Assembly: GCA_030828385.1 (NCBI GenBank)
Contig: JAURCS010000006.1
Span: 1 to 64,000 of the forward strand
DNA from: Gammaproteobacteria bacterium
GTDB taxonomy: Bacteria; Pseudomonadota; Gammaproteobacteria; Pseudomonadales; Pseudohongiellaceae
Reading direction: 5' to 3'
Length of the DNA: 64,000 nt
Shown here: one piece after another, positions 1-9,088 of the stretch
Layout: each line of letters opens with the position of its first letter
How positions within the stretch are numbered: the stretch's first letter is position 1
Translations under genes and position numbers: made by a program
The notes under the pieces: model-generated
Database searches by the model: none
Told to the model about the DNA's origin: nothing
What the model saw: only the letters and a program-made list of their open reading frames with translations

Positions 1-18
1 AGGCTTCAATGGTTTTTT

Positions 19-49
19 GTAGGTCGGATAAACGCAGCGCCATCCGACA
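19..49. repeat. REP-like element (GTAGGTCGGATAA...CATCCGAC), copy 1
   Basis: The stretch begins GTAGGTCGGATAA and closes with CATCCGACA, so the ends pair as an imperfect hairpin. The same head and tail recur near 12.46, 16.12, 16.19, 27.58, 27.66, 32.57, 32.64 and 32.69 kb. It lies downstream of the omega-amidase stop codon, a typical place for REP elements. Confidence 0.8.
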
Positions 50-83
50 GGGCGACCTTTGGTCGCCGACTTGAGACTTGCAA

Positions 84-854
84 CTATTTCAATTCAAACT
101 CATCCGCATCCAGATGTGCTGGAAACGACTCGCGGTAGTCTTCCAGAGCTGATTTATCGATACTTATGGTGAAGGTGCCGGCGCTTTCTTCGGCATCCAG
201 CAGGGCTTCTCCTGCCGGGTCGATAAGCATGCTGTGGCCGATGTAATCAATGTCATTGCCATCCGTGCCAATACGGTTAACGCCGGCCACATAGGCGAGG
301 TTTTCAATGGCGCGGGCTTTGAGTAATGTTTGCCAGTGATAATTTCTGGCGCTAGGCCAGTTTGCCACGTACAGCAAAAGGTCATAGGCAAGGTCGGAGG
401 TATTGCGACTCCAGACTGGAAAGCGCAGGTCGTAACACACCAGAGGTAATATGCGCCAACCGCGCCAGCTCAGCACTGCACGTTCTTCCCCGGCCTGGTA
501 GCGCTTATGCTCGCCAAGCATGCGAAACATATGGCGCTTGTCATAGTGGGCCAGGTTGCCTTCCGGGCTGATAAAAACCAGGCGATTGTAGCGTTGCCCG
601 TCTTCTTCAACGGCGATGCTACCGCAGACAGCGGCATCAAAATTAACGGCCACTGACTGCATCCAGTCAACGCTGTCGCCTGGCCATGCTTCAGGTATCG
701 CACCCGTGCCAACCGAAAAGGCACTGGTAAACATCTCCGGGAGAATGATCAGATCAGTTTTAGTAACAGACTGTGCCAGCATCCCAGCCAGAATTTCACG
801 ATTCGCCTCGGCCTGCTGCCATTCCAGATTGGACTGAACCAGCGTGATTTTCAT
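84..854 (-). CDS. Carbon-nitrogen hydrolase, YafV-like omega-amidase
   Basis: Nitrilase-superfamily amidohydrolase of 256 aa, close to the usual omega-amidase length. The Glu-Lys-Cys triad is visible: E40 in ILPEMFTSAF, K106 in HYDKRHMF and C140 in LVCYDLRFPVW. YafV-type enzymes hydrolyse alpha-ketoglutaramate or alpha-ketosuccinamate, clearing products of glutamine transamination in the cytoplasm. An AGGA ribosome-binding site lies about 7 nt before the ATG. The gene stands alone, with repeat-bearing spacers on both sides. The family is clear; the exact substrate is inferred from similarity to YafV/Nit2. Confidence 0.88.
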   Translation of the reverse strand: MKITLVQSNLEWQQAEANREILAGMLAQSVTKTDLIILPEMFTSAFSVGTGAIPEAWPGDSVDWMQSVAVNFDAAVCGSIAVEEDGQRYNRLVFISPEGNLAHYDKRHMFRMLGEHKRYQAGEERAVLSWRGWRILPLVCYDLRFPVWSRNTSDLAYDLLLYVANWPSARNYHWQTLLKARAIENLAYVAGVNRIGTDGNDIDYIGHSMLIDPAGEALLDAEESAGTFTISIDKSALEDYRESFPAHLDADEFELK

Positions 855-915
855 TTAATAATCCTGATGCCTGGCCTCGGAACTTAATTCACAGGGGGTA
901 GTTAAAAATTTACCC

Positions 916-945
916 CCTTTATCCTTTATCTTTTTTCCTTTATCC
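916..945. repeat. A/G-rich dispersed module (GGATAAAGGATAAAGG type), reverse orientation
   Basis: Reads CCTTTATCCTTTATC followed by a T-run and CCTTTATCC. The complementary form occurs at 16079-16108 and 27496-27525, and another reverse copy at 12535-12563. All copies lie in gene-free spacers. In this orientation the T-run could help terminate transcription, but no strong hairpin is visible. Confidence 0.7.
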
Positions 946-957
946 GGGTTTATCCGC

Positions 958-1806
958 CTATCCCCACAGCGCCGCTGCATGGTGGGTAATATGGTCTTCA
1001 ATAAACGTGGCAATAAAGAAATAACTGTGATCATAACCAGCCTGGTAACGCAGGGTCAGTGGATGATTGGCATCCTGGCAGGCCTGTTGCAGTAATTCAG
1101 GCTTGAGCTGTCCGCTGAGGAAATCATCATTTTGTCCCTGATCAACCAGTATATGTAGCTTCTCTTCCGCGCCGGCAATCAGTGTGCAAGCATCATATTG
1201 TGCCCAATCCTCTTTGTTCTCACCAATATAATTGCCCAGCGCCTTTTCACCCCAGGGGCAGTTCAGAGGAGAACAAATGGGTGAAAACGCGGATACCGCC
1301 TTATATTTTCCGGCATTCTTCAGGGCTATCGTTAATGCCCCATGCCCGCCCATGGAATGACCCATGATCGAACAATTGTCAGTATCCAGCGGCAGGTCAC
1401 TGCCGGCCAGTAACTGGGGTAATTCCTGCGTGACGTAATCATACATATGGTAATGCTCTGACCAGGGTGCCTGTGTGGCATTCACATAAAAACCGGCTCC
1501 CAGGCCAAAGTCATAGGCGCCCTCGGGGTCATCAGGAATGTGCTCACCACGCGGGCTGGTATCAGGACAAACAATTGCCACACCGGCCTCGGCCGCATAT
1601 TGCTGGGCACCGGCTTTCTGTACAAAATTATCATCGGTACAGGTCAGCCCGGATAGCCAGTAGATAACCGGGACATTGACCGAGTCTGCCTGTGGCGGCA
1701 GATAAACTGAAAAAATCATTTCACAGTTAAGGCTGCTGGATTGGTGTTTCAGTTTTAACTGTTTGCCGCCAAACATGGCATTGGCGCTGACTTGTTCAAG
1801 ACTCAT
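958..1806 (-). CDS. fghA: S-formylglutathione hydrolase
   Basis: Esterase-D family enzyme of 282 aa that hydrolyses S-formylglutathione to formate and glutathione, the last step of glutathione-dependent formaldehyde oxidation. The nucleophile S151 sits in GHSMGGHGAL, the oxyanion segment is LSGLTCTDD near residue 54, and the catalytic His is in AGYDHSYFF near residue 260. Asp is probably within DQGQNDDF. It lies just downstream of adhC on the same strand, but a strong hairpin with a T-run separates the two, so expression may be partly uncoupled. Length and motifs fit FrmB/FghA throughout. Confidence 0.95.
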   Translation of the reverse strand: MSLEQVSANAMFGGKQLKLKHQSSSLNCEMIFSVYLPPQADSVNVPVIYWLSGLTCTDDNFVQKAGAQQYAAEAGVAIVCPDTSPRGEHIPDDPEGAYDFGLGAGFYVNATQAPWSEHYHMYDYVTQELPQLLAGSDLPLDTDNCSIMGHSMGGHGALTIALKNAGKYKAVSAFSPICSPLNCPWGEKALGNYIGENKEDWAQYDACTLIAGAEEKLHILVDQGQNDDFLSGQLKPELLQQACQDANHPLTLRYQAGYDHSYFFIATFIEDHITHHAAALWG

Positions 1807-1869
1807 GGGGTCTATCCTCTTTTTTTAAATTTGGAAATTCGATGTTGGTTATTCTACACAACGTGGAAT

Positions 1870-1908
1870 GAAAAAAGGGGCCAGGGTAAAAACCCTGACC
1901 CCTTGTTT
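1870..1908 (-). terminator. Intrinsic terminator between adhC and fghA
   Basis: On the minus strand AAGGGGTCAGGGT pairs with ACCCTGGCCCCTT across a short T-rich loop and is followed by six T residues. The 13-bp stem has one mismatch. It would end or attenuate transcription leaving adhC before fghA. The stem sequence AAGGGGTCAG matches the tag repeats common in the right half of the window. Confidence 0.75.
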
Positions 1909-1937
1909 AGTCATTGTTCGACAATACTGCTAAAACT

Positions 1938-3041
1938 CTAATATAGCACCACGGAACGAATACTTTCGCCCGCATGCATTAGATCGAATGCCTTGTTGAT
2001 GTCATCCAGTGGCATGGTATGGGTAATCAAATCATCAATATTGATTTTCTTGTCCATGTACCAGTCGACGATTTTAGGCACATCGGTTCGGCCGCGGGCG
2101 CCACCAAAGGCGGTGCCTTTCCAGGAACGTCCGGTCACCAGCTGGAAGGGACGGGTAGAAATTTCCTGTCCGGCACCGGCTACACCGATGATATAGGATT
2201 CACCCCAACCCTTATGACAGCACTCAAGGGCCTGACGCATGACGTTAACGTTACCGATACACTCAAAGCTGTAATCGACTCCGCCAGTCATCTGCACAAT
2301 ATGATCGACGACATTCTCGACATCTTTCGGGTTAATAAAGTCAGTCATGCCAAACTGTTTACCCAACGCTTCGCGGTCAGGGTTCAGGTCGATACCGATA
2401 ATTTTGCTGGCTCCGGCCAGTTTTGCGCCCTGGATAACATTCAGTCCGATACCGCCAAGACCGAAGACCGCCACAGTAGAACCAATTTCCACTTTTGCCT
2501 GGAATACCACAGCGCCTACACCGGTAGTAACACCGCAACCGATATAGCAAATAGTTTCAAATGGGGCGTCTTCGCGAACCTTGGCCAGGGAGATTTCCGG
2601 TAACACGGTGTAGTTCGAAAATGTAGAGCAGCCCATATAATGCAGAAGGGGTTTGCCATCCAGAGAGAAACGACTGGTGCCATCAGGCATCAGGCCTTGT
2701 CCCTGGGTGGCGCGTACGGCCTGGCAAAGATTGGTTTTGGGGTGCAGGCAGTAGTCACATTCGCGGCATTCCGCAGTATAAAGAGGAATCACATGATCGC
2801 CAGGTTTCAGGGATTTAACTCCCGGGCCGACTTCAACAACGACGCCCGCACCTTCATGACCAAGGATTGCCGGGAATGCGCCTTCAGGGTCATCGCCACT
2901 AAGGGTAAAGGCATCGGTATGACAGACACCGGTTGCTTTGAGTTCTACCAGAACTTCTCCCGCTTTCGGGCCTTCGAGATCAACTTCACAAATTTCCAGT
3001 GGTTTTCCTGCTCCAAAGGCAACAGCAGCTCTTGTTTTCAT
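1938..3041 (-). CDS. adhC: S-(hydroxymethyl)glutathione dehydrogenase / class III alcohol dehydrogenase
   Basis: Zinc-dependent medium-chain dehydrogenase of 367 aa that oxidises S-hydroxymethylglutathione to S-formylglutathione with NAD+. Catalytic zinc ligands C40 (GVCHTD), H62 (GHEGAG) and C169 are present, as are the structural zinc cysteines C92, C95, C98 and C106. The nucleotide-binding GLGGIGL motif is near residues 194-200. The protein is full length and the neighbouring fghA supplies the next step, so the pair is a formaldehyde detoxification module. No FrmR-type regulator is seen nearby. Confidence 0.96.
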   Translation of the reverse strand: MKTRAAVAFGAGKPLEICEVDLEGPKAGEVLVELKATGVCHTDAFTLSGDDPEGAFPAILGHEGAGVVVEVGPGVKSLKPGDHVIPLYTAECRECDYCLHPKTNLCQAVRATQGQGLMPDGTSRFSLDGKPLLHYMGCSTFSNYTVLPEISLAKVREDAPFETICYIGCGVTTGVGAVVFQAKVEIGSTVAVFGLGGIGLNVIQGAKLAGASKIIGIDLNPDREALGKQFGMTDFINPKDVENVVDHIVQMTGGVDYSFECIGNVNVMRQALECCHKGWGESYIIGVAGAGQEISTRPFQLVTGRSWKGTAFGGARGRTDVPKIVDWYMDKKINIDDLITHTMPLDDINKAFDLMHAGESIRSVVLY

Positions 3042-3219
3042 GGGACTTATCCTTTTCTGTTTTTCTATTTAGTGATCAGGGGTTTTATCCTGATTTTCGG
3101 TATTAATTTGGGTTAAACTGGGAAACCAAATATATCCGGTTGCAGGCAGGATGTGTAGCCTCCAGAGGCATTTTGGCCCGTCAATAGCGTGCAAATAGAA
3201 AGGAAATTAATAAAAACTC

Positions 3220-4446
3220 ATGACTGAGCCATGTTGTATTGTTGTGGGAGCAAGTCACGCCGGTGGTCAGCTTGCTGTGAGCCTGCGCCAGCAGGGCTGG
3301 GAAGGCCGCATTCTGGTAATTGGTGATGAGCCTTTTTTACCCTATAACCGACCGCCGCTGTCTAAAACATTTCTCTCCGGAGAAAAGCATATTGAAGACC
3401 TGCTGATCAGACCGGAAGCTCAATACGAAAAGGTAGGCATTGATTTTCTGCTTGGCCAGCGCGTCACGGCAATTGATCGAAATAATAAAACTGTCACCTT
3501 GAGCAAGGGAGAAACATTCGCTTATGACAAGCTGGCGCTGACAACAGGGGCAAGGGTACGGCCTCTGGCAATTGCTGGATCTGAATTAAAAGGCGTGCTG
3601 TATCTACGTGATATCAGTGACGTGGAACATATCAGGCAGTTTATCGGTAAGGGAAAAAAGGCTGTTATTGTTGGCGGCGGCTATATTGGTCTCGAAACCG
3701 CCGCCATGCTCAGAAAACTTGGCTTGCAGGTTACCGTGCTGGAAGCCGCGGAACGTATTTTGAAGCGGGTCACCGCCCCGCAAGTGTCAGAATTTTATAC
3801 CCGGGTACACCGGGAGGAAGGCGTCCAACTTGAAACCGGCGTTGAAATTCAGGGCTTCGTCGGACAAGACCGGGTCGAACAGGTGCAGTGTGGCGATGGC
3901 ACTGTGTATCCGGCAGATCTGGTGATCATTGGTATTGGCGTCATCCCCAATACTGAGCTGGCGCAAGCGGCCGGACTGGCGGTTGAAAATGGCATAAAAG
4001 TGAATGACTTTTGCCAGACCAGCGACCCTGATATTACGGCTGCCGGGGATTGCACCAATCATTTTAATGGCTTTTATCAACGCAATCTGCGCCTTGAGAG
4101 TGTGCAAAATGCCATGGAACAGGCCAAGGTCGCGGCGGCGGCTTTATGTGACAAACCAATTCAGTATAATGCCTTGCCATGGTTCTGGTCTGAACAGTAC
4201 GACATCAAACTTCAGATCGCCGGTCTTTCAACAGATTATGATGATCTGGTTATCAGGGGAGACCATAGCGACGGCAGGAAATTCAGCGCATTTTATCTGA
4301 AGCAGGGCAGGGTAATCGCCGTTGATGCCATAAACAGCCCGCAGGATTTTATGTTTGGTAAACAAATTATCACGCAGAAATTGCTGGTCGATAAAGTGAG
4401 CTTGAGTGACCCAGGGGTTTCGTTAAAAGATTTCCTGAAAAAATAA
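3220..4446 (+). CDS. FAD/NAD(P)-dependent ferredoxin reductase
   Basis: A 408-aa pyridine nucleotide-disulphide-fold reductase of the putidaredoxin/rhodocoxin reductase type. The FAD-binding motif VVGASHAGG is near residues 8-16, the NAD(P)-binding motif VIVGGGYIGLE lies in the middle, and the second FAD motif ITAAGDC is near residue 273. These enzymes pass electrons from NAD(P)H to a [2Fe-2S] ferredoxin, usually for a cytochrome P450 or Rieske oxygenase. The next gene, 99 bp downstream, is exactly such a ferredoxin. No oxygenase is present in the window. It is divergent from adhC. Confidence 0.92.
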   Translation: MTEPCCIVVGASHAGGQLAVSLRQQGWEGRILVIGDEPFLPYNRPPLSKTFLSGEKHIEDLLIRPEAQYEKVGIDFLLGQRVTAIDRNNKTVTLSKGETFAYDKLALTTGARVRPLAIAGSELKGVLYLRDISDVEHIRQFIGKGKKAVIVGGGYIGLETAAMLRKLGLQVTVLEAAERILKRVTAPQVSEFYTRVHREEGVQLETGVEIQGFVGQDRVEQVQCGDGTVYPADLVIIGIGVIPNTELAQAAGLAVENGIKVNDFCQTSDPDITAAGDCTNHFNGFYQRNLRLESVQNAMEQAKVAAAALCDKPIQYNALPWFWSEQYDIKLQIAGLSTDYDDLVIRGDHSDGRKFSAFYLKQGRVIAVDAINSPQDFMFGKQIITQKLLVDKVSLSDPGVSLKDFLKK

Positions 4447-4545
4447 TGACACTGAAAGTGTTTCTAATAACGTAAATGAACTGTCTATAAAGTAGCTGTA
4501 TTTATTGATTCTTCATTACCCGAGAGCAAGAGGAAGCAAGAACTT

Positions 4546-4866
4546 ATGCCAGTAGTAACTTATATAAGCCATGACGGCGCTATTAACGAGATTGAAGTCG
4601 CCAGTGGTACGTCAGTCATGCAGGGTGCAGTGGATAATATGATTGATGGTATTGTTGCCGAATGCGGTGGCTCCTGCAGTTGCGCTACATGCCATTGCTA
4701 CGTTGATGAGGCATGGCTGGATAAGGTGCCGGCAGCCAGTGAAATGGAAAAGGATATGCTGGAATGTGTACTGGAGCCTGAAGACAATAGTCGTCTTAGT
4801 TGCCAGATTACGGTGACCGATGAACTGGACGGCCTGGTGGTTAAATTACCACCCTCACAATTTTAA
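4546..4866 (+). CDS. [2Fe-2S] ferredoxin, putidaredoxin/adrenodoxin type
   Basis: A 106-aa plant/vertebrate-type [2Fe-2S] ferredoxin. The cluster ligands follow the putidaredoxin spacing C40-x5-C46-x2-C49 and C86. C44 and C51 are extra cysteines close to the cluster. It probably accepts electrons from the reductase encoded upstream. The strongly acidic sequence (for example EMEKDMLE and LEPEDN) suits docking to a basic redox partner. A clear terminator follows about 110 bp downstream. Confidence 0.95.
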   Translation: MPVVTYISHDGAINEIEVASGTSVMQGAVDNMIDGIVAECGGSCSCATCHCYVDEAWLDKVPAASEMEKDMLECVLEPEDNSRLSCQITVTDELDGLVVKLPPSQF

Positions 4867-4976
4867 TAATTATTTTTCACCAGCAGGGAACTTTTATCGA
4901 ATTGGGCTTACTAAGTAAGTGTGTAAAGACAAAATCCCCTTTTTGATCGATAAACACTCTCCTTGAAGACTTTTTA

Positions 4977-5003
4977 ATGCCCGTTTCTAGCGGGCATTTT
5001 TTT
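4977..5003 (+). terminator. Intrinsic terminator after the ferredoxin gene
   Basis: ATGCCCG and CGGGCAT form a perfect 7-bp stem with a 7-nt loop (TTTCTAG), followed by six T residues. It ends the reductase-ferredoxin unit and lies between convergent genes. Confidence 0.88.
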
Positions 5004-5053
5004 GCCTTTAATTCAATAAGTTATGAAGCAGTTTGGCGTAGACGAGGAGAAAA

Positions 5054-6319
5054 TCAGCCAAAAACCCCTCTCAGAATATAGAAAATCAGAATTGCCAGGA
5101 AAGCACCGGCCGGCAGGGTTATCACCCAGGAAATAAAGATAGTTCTGATTACATTGAGATTAATGGCAGCGATCCCCCTGGCAAAACCCACCCCCAGAAC
5201 AGCACCCACCAATGTATGGGTGGTTGATATGGGCATACCTGTAGCAGAAGCAAGTACCACGGTTGTGCCGGCAGCAAGCTCTGCAGCAAAACCCCGGCTG
5301 GGTGTCAGATGGGTAATACCCTTGCCAATGGTGGCAATGACTTTGTGACCGTACATGATTAGTCCCGTGGCAATGCCTGCGCCGCCCAGAAAAAGAATCC
5401 AGACCGGAATAGGGGCTGAAGAAGATATCTGACCACCAGACATGATCACGGAGTTAACTGCCGCCAGTGGCCCTATGGCATTGGCAACGTCATTGGAACC
5501 ATGAGCAAAGGCCATACCGCAGGCAGTAAAGATCATCAGCACAGCAAACACTTTTTCAACACTGGCGTAATGAAAGTCCCTGTCAGCATATTCATCCACA
5601 ATAATTTTACTTTGCAGAGTAACGCCAATAGCTACTACCACCAGACCAATAAGAACGGAATAGAGTGAAGACTCCAGAATACTCAGGTCCAGGCCCACAT
5701 GGGACAGACCCTTCAGGAAAGTCACCATGGACATCACAAAGCCCACCATGAACATATAATAAGGGATGTACTTTTTAGCCCGTTTAAACGGTTCGTCGGT
5801 ATCGAGAATAAGTATCTGAACGGAGCGAAACAATATGAATGACAGGATGCCGGCACACAGTGGTGAGGTTAACCAGCTTAATACAATGGTTCCTACCCGC
5901 CCCCAGCTCACGGCATCCACGCTGATTCCTACAGCGCCAAATCCCACTATGGCGCCAACAATCGTGTGGGTAGTAGAAACGGGCCAGCCATTGAGAGAGG
6001 CAACCAGCAACCAGATTCCGGCTGCCAGCAATGACGCTATCATCCCGTACACCAGTAACTCCGGGGTCTCGGTGAACAGAATAGGATCGATGATGCCGCG
6101 TCTGATGGTAGAAGTCACCTGGCCACCGGCAAGGTAGGCACCGGCAAATTCAAATATCGCCGCGATCATAACCGCCTGTTTAATGGTTAGTGCGCCGGCG
6201 CCAACGGAAGTCCCCATGGCATTGGCAACGTCATTGGCACCAACGCCCCAGGCCATGAAAAAGCCGAAGGCGATAGTTAACCAAAGCAAAATCATGCCAT
6301 TCTGATCAATAATTTCCAT
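5054..6319 (-). CDS. Inorganic phosphate transporter, PiT family
   Basis: A 421-aa inner-membrane protein with many hydrophobic helices. The two PiT signature repeats are present: GANDVANAMGTSVGAG near residues 27-42 and GSNDVANAIGPLAA near residue 275, the internal duplication typical of this family. PiT carriers import phosphate, often as a metal-phosphate complex, with protons or sodium. It lies 33 bp downstream of a DUF47 gene on the same strand, a common PiT pairing. Full length. Confidence 0.93.
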   Translation of the reverse strand: MEIIDQNGMILLWLTIAFGFFMAWGVGANDVANAMGTSVGAGALTIKQAVMIAAIFEFAGAYLAGGQVTSTIRRGIIDPILFTETPELLVYGMIASLLAAGIWLLVASLNGWPVSTTHTIVGAIVGFGAVGISVDAVSWGRVGTIVLSWLTSPLCAGILSFILFRSVQILILDTDEPFKRAKKYIPYYMFMVGFVMSMVTFLKGLSHVGLDLSILESSLYSVLIGLVVVAIGVTLQSKIIVDEYADRDFHYASVEKVFAVLMIFTACGMAFAHGSNDVANAIGPLAAVNSVIMSGGQISSSAPIPVWILFLGGAGIATGLIMYGHKVIATIGKGITHLTPSRGFAAELAAGTTVVLASATGMPISTTHTLVGAVLGVGFARGIAAINLNVIRTIFISWVITLPAGAFLAILIFYILRGVFG

Positions 6320-6352
6320 ACATCAGTCTCTGCTTGCTCGAGGAGTTTAAGG

Positions 6353-7027
6353 CTAGCGCGCCAGCATAAGATGTAATCGATGACCCACTGCCTGGGCGCG
6401 ATTGGCGACTTCACCAATCCAGTCAATTACTTTATAGAGGAACATCACATGAACGGGATCGATATCACTCTCCTGTGAGAACAGTTGCTGACGCACATCG
6501 CGTTCATGGGAATCTGCAATATCCTCAAGGTCATCAAGCTCAAAAATCAATGCTTCGACCTTTTTCACTTCGAATCCCCTGAAACCGGTTTCCAGCAGTT
6601 CATCGAGCTCCTGGATGACCTGGTTAGCCTTGATGCAAACATTCATGGAGCTTTGCAGAAACTCGATAAATGCGGTGTGCAAGGTTGGGGGAATCACCAT
6701 GTTGCGACCCAGCATAATATTGGCAATATCCTTGGCTTTATTGGCAATGCGATCCTGACGTCCAATAAGGTCTATCAGATCAGTACGTGAGACTGGCATG
6801 AACAAACTATCGGGCAGTTTTAAACGTATTTCGCGTTTGAGGTCGTCGGCGATCTCTTCCAGATTGTTGATGGTTTCCTGATGTTCTTCGGCTTGTTCCC
6901 AGTCTTCATCAAACACGGCTAACATAAAGCCTTCCAGGGTCTGAACACACTCGAGAACCTTCTTCATGTGTTCCTGCATGGGAAGAAAAGGGGAGCTGGC
7001 AAACAGTGAAAATATGGGATTCGACAT
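6353..7027 (-). CDS. DUF47/TIGR00153 family protein (PhoU-like partner of PiT)
   Basis: About 224 aa from the preferred start MSNPIFSLFASSPF, which is the usual beginning of this family; an in-frame ATG at 7057 would add ten atypical residues. The sequence is an all-helical, charged, PhoU-like bundle with no signal peptide. Family members are encoded with PiT transporters and are thought to modulate phosphate uptake in the cytoplasm. Here it is the first gene of a two-gene unit with the transporter. The family assignment is firm; the regulatory role is inferred from that pairing. Confidence 0.88.
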   Translation of the reverse strand: MSNPIFSLFASSPFLPMQEHMKKVLECVQTLEGFMLAVFDEDWEQAEEHQETINNLEEIADDLKREIRLKLPDSLFMPVSRTDLIDLIGRQDRIANKAKDIANIMLGRNMVIPPTLHTAFIEFLQSSMNVCIKANQVIQELDELLETGFRGFEVKKVEALIFELDDLEDIADSHERDVRQQLFSQESDIDPVHVMFLYKVIDWIGEVANRAQAVGHRLHLMLAR

Positions 7028-7126
7028 GGGCCTTCCAGTGTTCTTATTTCGCGCCATTATTACTGATGAGGTAGCCAGTATCCAGACTTAAACGAAAGAA
7101 ATCAGCATCTATCTGATTCAGAACAA

Positions 7127-7161
7127 ATTCGGGCCTTATGGGCCATTGTCTTTGCCCGAAT
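7127..7161. promoter_or_regulatory. Inverted repeat in the divergent spacer upstream of the phosphate genes
   Basis: ATTCGGGC at 7127-7134 and GCCCGAAT at 7154-7161 form a perfect 8-bp inverted repeat with a 19-nt loop. It sits between the divergent DUF47 gene and the small zinc-ribbon gene. There is no T-run, so a protein-binding site or an mRNA-leader hairpin fits better than a terminator. The function is unknown. Confidence 0.4.
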
Positions 7162-7300
7162 GAGGCGAATTTATGGCATTTCAACCGAAATCTGCTTTTT
7201 TGGCGGGGTTAAATGGGGATTCTGTGACCTTGCTATCAATTTTTGACCGCTCCAATCCCTATAATCCTGTGCAAGTTATGAATCATTCTGGATTTGAGCT

Positions 7301-7531
7301 ATGAATACTGTCCATTATCACAAGAAAATCTCCAGTAACATCGGACCTTCAGCAGAAGGACGCAATAATGTCGCTGCGGATTCACAGGCTCTTCAGGAGA
7401 TTATCAATATGCTGAAAAATCCGTTTCAGACGTCCTGTGATAGCTGTAATGGACTGGGTTTTATCAGAAGTGGACAGCAATGTCCGACCTGTGAGGGATC
7501 CGGCAAGGTACTGGATGACTGTTTCAAGTAA
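7301..7531 (+). CDS. Small protein with two DnaJ-type CxxCxGxG zinc-ribbon motifs
   Basis: A 76-aa protein. The N-terminal half is polar and featureless; the C-terminal half holds CDSCNGLGF and CPTCEGSGKV, a pair of CxxCxGxG motifs 13 residues apart, as in half of a DnaJ cysteine-rich domain. One zinc ion could be bound by the four cysteines. There is no J domain and no DnaK gene nearby, so it is not a chaperone by itself. Its end overlaps the convergent MocA-like gene by 8 nt. The function is unknown; a small zinc-binding adaptor is plausible. Confidence 0.7.
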   Translation: MNTVHYHKKISSNIGPSAEGRNNVAADSQALQEIINMLKNPFQTSCDSCNGLGFIRSGQQCPTCEGSGKVLDDCFK

Positions 7532-8105
7532 GCATATCCGGCCGATCTATATCTTTTAGAATTCCACTATCAGCAGTTTCCAGTTCCACGCATTGCGAGC
7601 GGTACTTTTCCAACACGGGTCTTGCGCCCTTGTCTCCTTGCAGATTTCCAATCTCGGTAAAATATTTCCTGCGAAAACCTACCGGATTTCCCCGCTGTCC
7701 TTTATGTACCGGAATAACGATATTATTTTCTGTCAGCGTCTGCTGAATCTGAATATATGTCTGCGAGGCGATGAACGGCATATCCCCCAGAGCGATTATC
7801 GCACCTTCCCATGATTCAGCCTGGGCAATGGCACTTGCAAGGCTGTTGGCCATCCCTGATTCGGGGGCTTCGGCGAGACAGATTTCCCATGTCTTGCTGA
7901 ATTGTTCAGCAAGGCCTGCATCGTCTTTTTTAACTACCAGAATTTTACGTGTGAAGGTGTCGGGAATGGTGCTTAGTGTTTTCTCAAGCAAAGATGTTTG
8001 CTGATCAAACTTTGCCAGGCGTTTGTCTGTACCGAAGCGCCTGCTACTGCCTGCGGCCAGCACGATGATGCCGATATCGCTCATGCTCACTGGCGGTAAA
8101 TTCAT
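7524..8105 (-). CDS. MocA/MobA-like nucleotidyltransferase (molybdenum cofactor cytidylyl/guanylyltransferase type)
   Basis: A 193-aa nucleotidyltransferase. The N-terminal motif VLAAGSSRRFGTDK matches LAAGxSxRxGxxK, which binds the nucleotide phosphates, and GDMPF supplies the metal-binding Asp. MocA-type enzymes attach CMP to molybdopterin for xanthine-dehydrogenase-family hydroxylases. The start overlaps the end of the XdhC gene by 4 nt, so the two are probably translationally coupled and act together. MocA rather than MobA is inferred from this XdhC pairing. Confidence 0.85.
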   Translation of the reverse strand: MNLPPVSMSDIGIIVLAAGSSRRFGTDKRLAKFDQQTSLLEKTLSTIPDTFTRKILVVKKDDAGLAEQFSKTWEICLAEAPESGMANSLASAIAQAESWEGAIIALGDMPFIASQTYIQIQQTLTENNIVIPVHKGQRGNPVGFRRKYFTEIGNLQGDKGARPVLEKYRSQCVELETADSGILKDIDRPDMLT

Positions 8106-9088
8106 GCCTGTCCGGATTTTTGCTTAATGGCTTTCTTGCGGGCAGCGGCTCGCAAGCTGGTAAGTTCGGCGAGAATGGCAATAGCTATTTCGGGCGGAGT
8201 TTTGCTGCCAATGGACAGTCCTACCGGCGCATGCAGTTTATCTATTTCATCCTGGGTAATATCAATTAAGGCAAGCCGCTCTCTGCGTTGGGCAGACGTG
8301 CGCTGCGATCCCATCGCGCCAATATAGAAAGCCTGGCTATCCTGCAGGGCTTCCATCAATGCCATATCGTCAATGCGTGGATCATGGCACAGGGCAATAA
8401 TGGCCGTTTGTTGATCCAGAGTTTTGCTGCGTAACCAGTCATCGGGCATGGCATTGATCACCGGTACATTGGTGATGGGGCTGTTGTCCACCAGTTCAGC
8501 TCTTGGATCGCAGATTTCAACCTGGTAATCCAGCGCTGGCGCCATATTGGCCAGATAGTAAGCAACCTGAACGGCACCAATCAGCAGTAATTGAAAGGAA
8601 GGACCATAAGTATGGGAAAGCACGCCATCTTCAATGCTTAATGCTTCATAGCCAGGGGCTGCTACCAGTGATGTTGCACCAGTCTCTATATTCACAGTAC
8701 GGGTAACCAGTTCACGTGCAGCTATCTTTTCAGCAAGTGTACGGTAAAGCTCTTTCTGGATCGGATCAATGGGCTCAATAACGACTTCCAGGGTGCCACC
8801 ACAGGGCAAGCCCAGTCGCTGTACATCCTCTACAGTGACACCATAGGTGATTTTTTCCGGTTTACTTGTCGCCAGTTCGCGCTTGTTAATACTTTCCCTG
8901 AGATCGTCTTCAACACAGCCACCGGACAATGAGCCGCAGTAAAGTCCATCTTCGTTGCAAGCCAGTAATGAACCAACGGGGCGGGGAGAGGAGCCAAAAG
9001 TATCGATAATAGTGCAGAGCCAGCATTGCTTGCCTGATTCCAGCCAGTCACTGAGTTGTTCCACGACCTGTTGGTCAAGACTGTTCAT
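8102..9088 (-). CDS. XdhC/CoxI family protein, molybdenum hydroxylase maturation
   Basis: A 328-aa protein with both family regions: an N-terminal XdhC/CoxI domain containing PCGGTLEVVIEP, and a C-terminal Rossmann-like domain with GAMGSQRTSAQRRERL and SIGSKTPPEIAIAILAEL. XdhC proteins bind and protect the molybdenum cofactor, promote its sulphuration and deliver it to xanthine-dehydrogenase-type enzymes. It forms an operon with the MocA-like gene. The only molybdenum hydroxylase in the window is the Tat-exported protein at 36.3-38.5 kb, a plausible client, though that link is inference. Confidence 0.92.
   Translation of the reverse strand: MNSLDQQVVEQLSDWLESGKQCWLCTIIDTFGSSPRPVGSLLACNEDGLYCGSLSGGCVEDDLRESINKRELATSKPEKITYGVTVEDVQRLGLPCGGTLEVVIEPIDPIQKELYRTLAEKIAARELVTRTVNIETGATSLVAAPGYEALSIEDGVLSHTYGPSFQLLLIGAVQVAYYLANMAPALDYQVEICDPRAELVDNSPITNVPVINAMPDDWLRSKTLDQQTAIIALCHDPRIDDMALMEALQDSQAFYIGAMGSQRTSAQRRERLALIDITQDEIDKLHAPVGLSIGSKTPPEIAIAILAELTSLRAAARKKAIKQKSGQA

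Noticed and set aside
2019-3116. Two plus-strand frames opposite adhC
   Set aside because: Antisense shadows of a full-length alcohol dehydrogenase with all zinc ligands.
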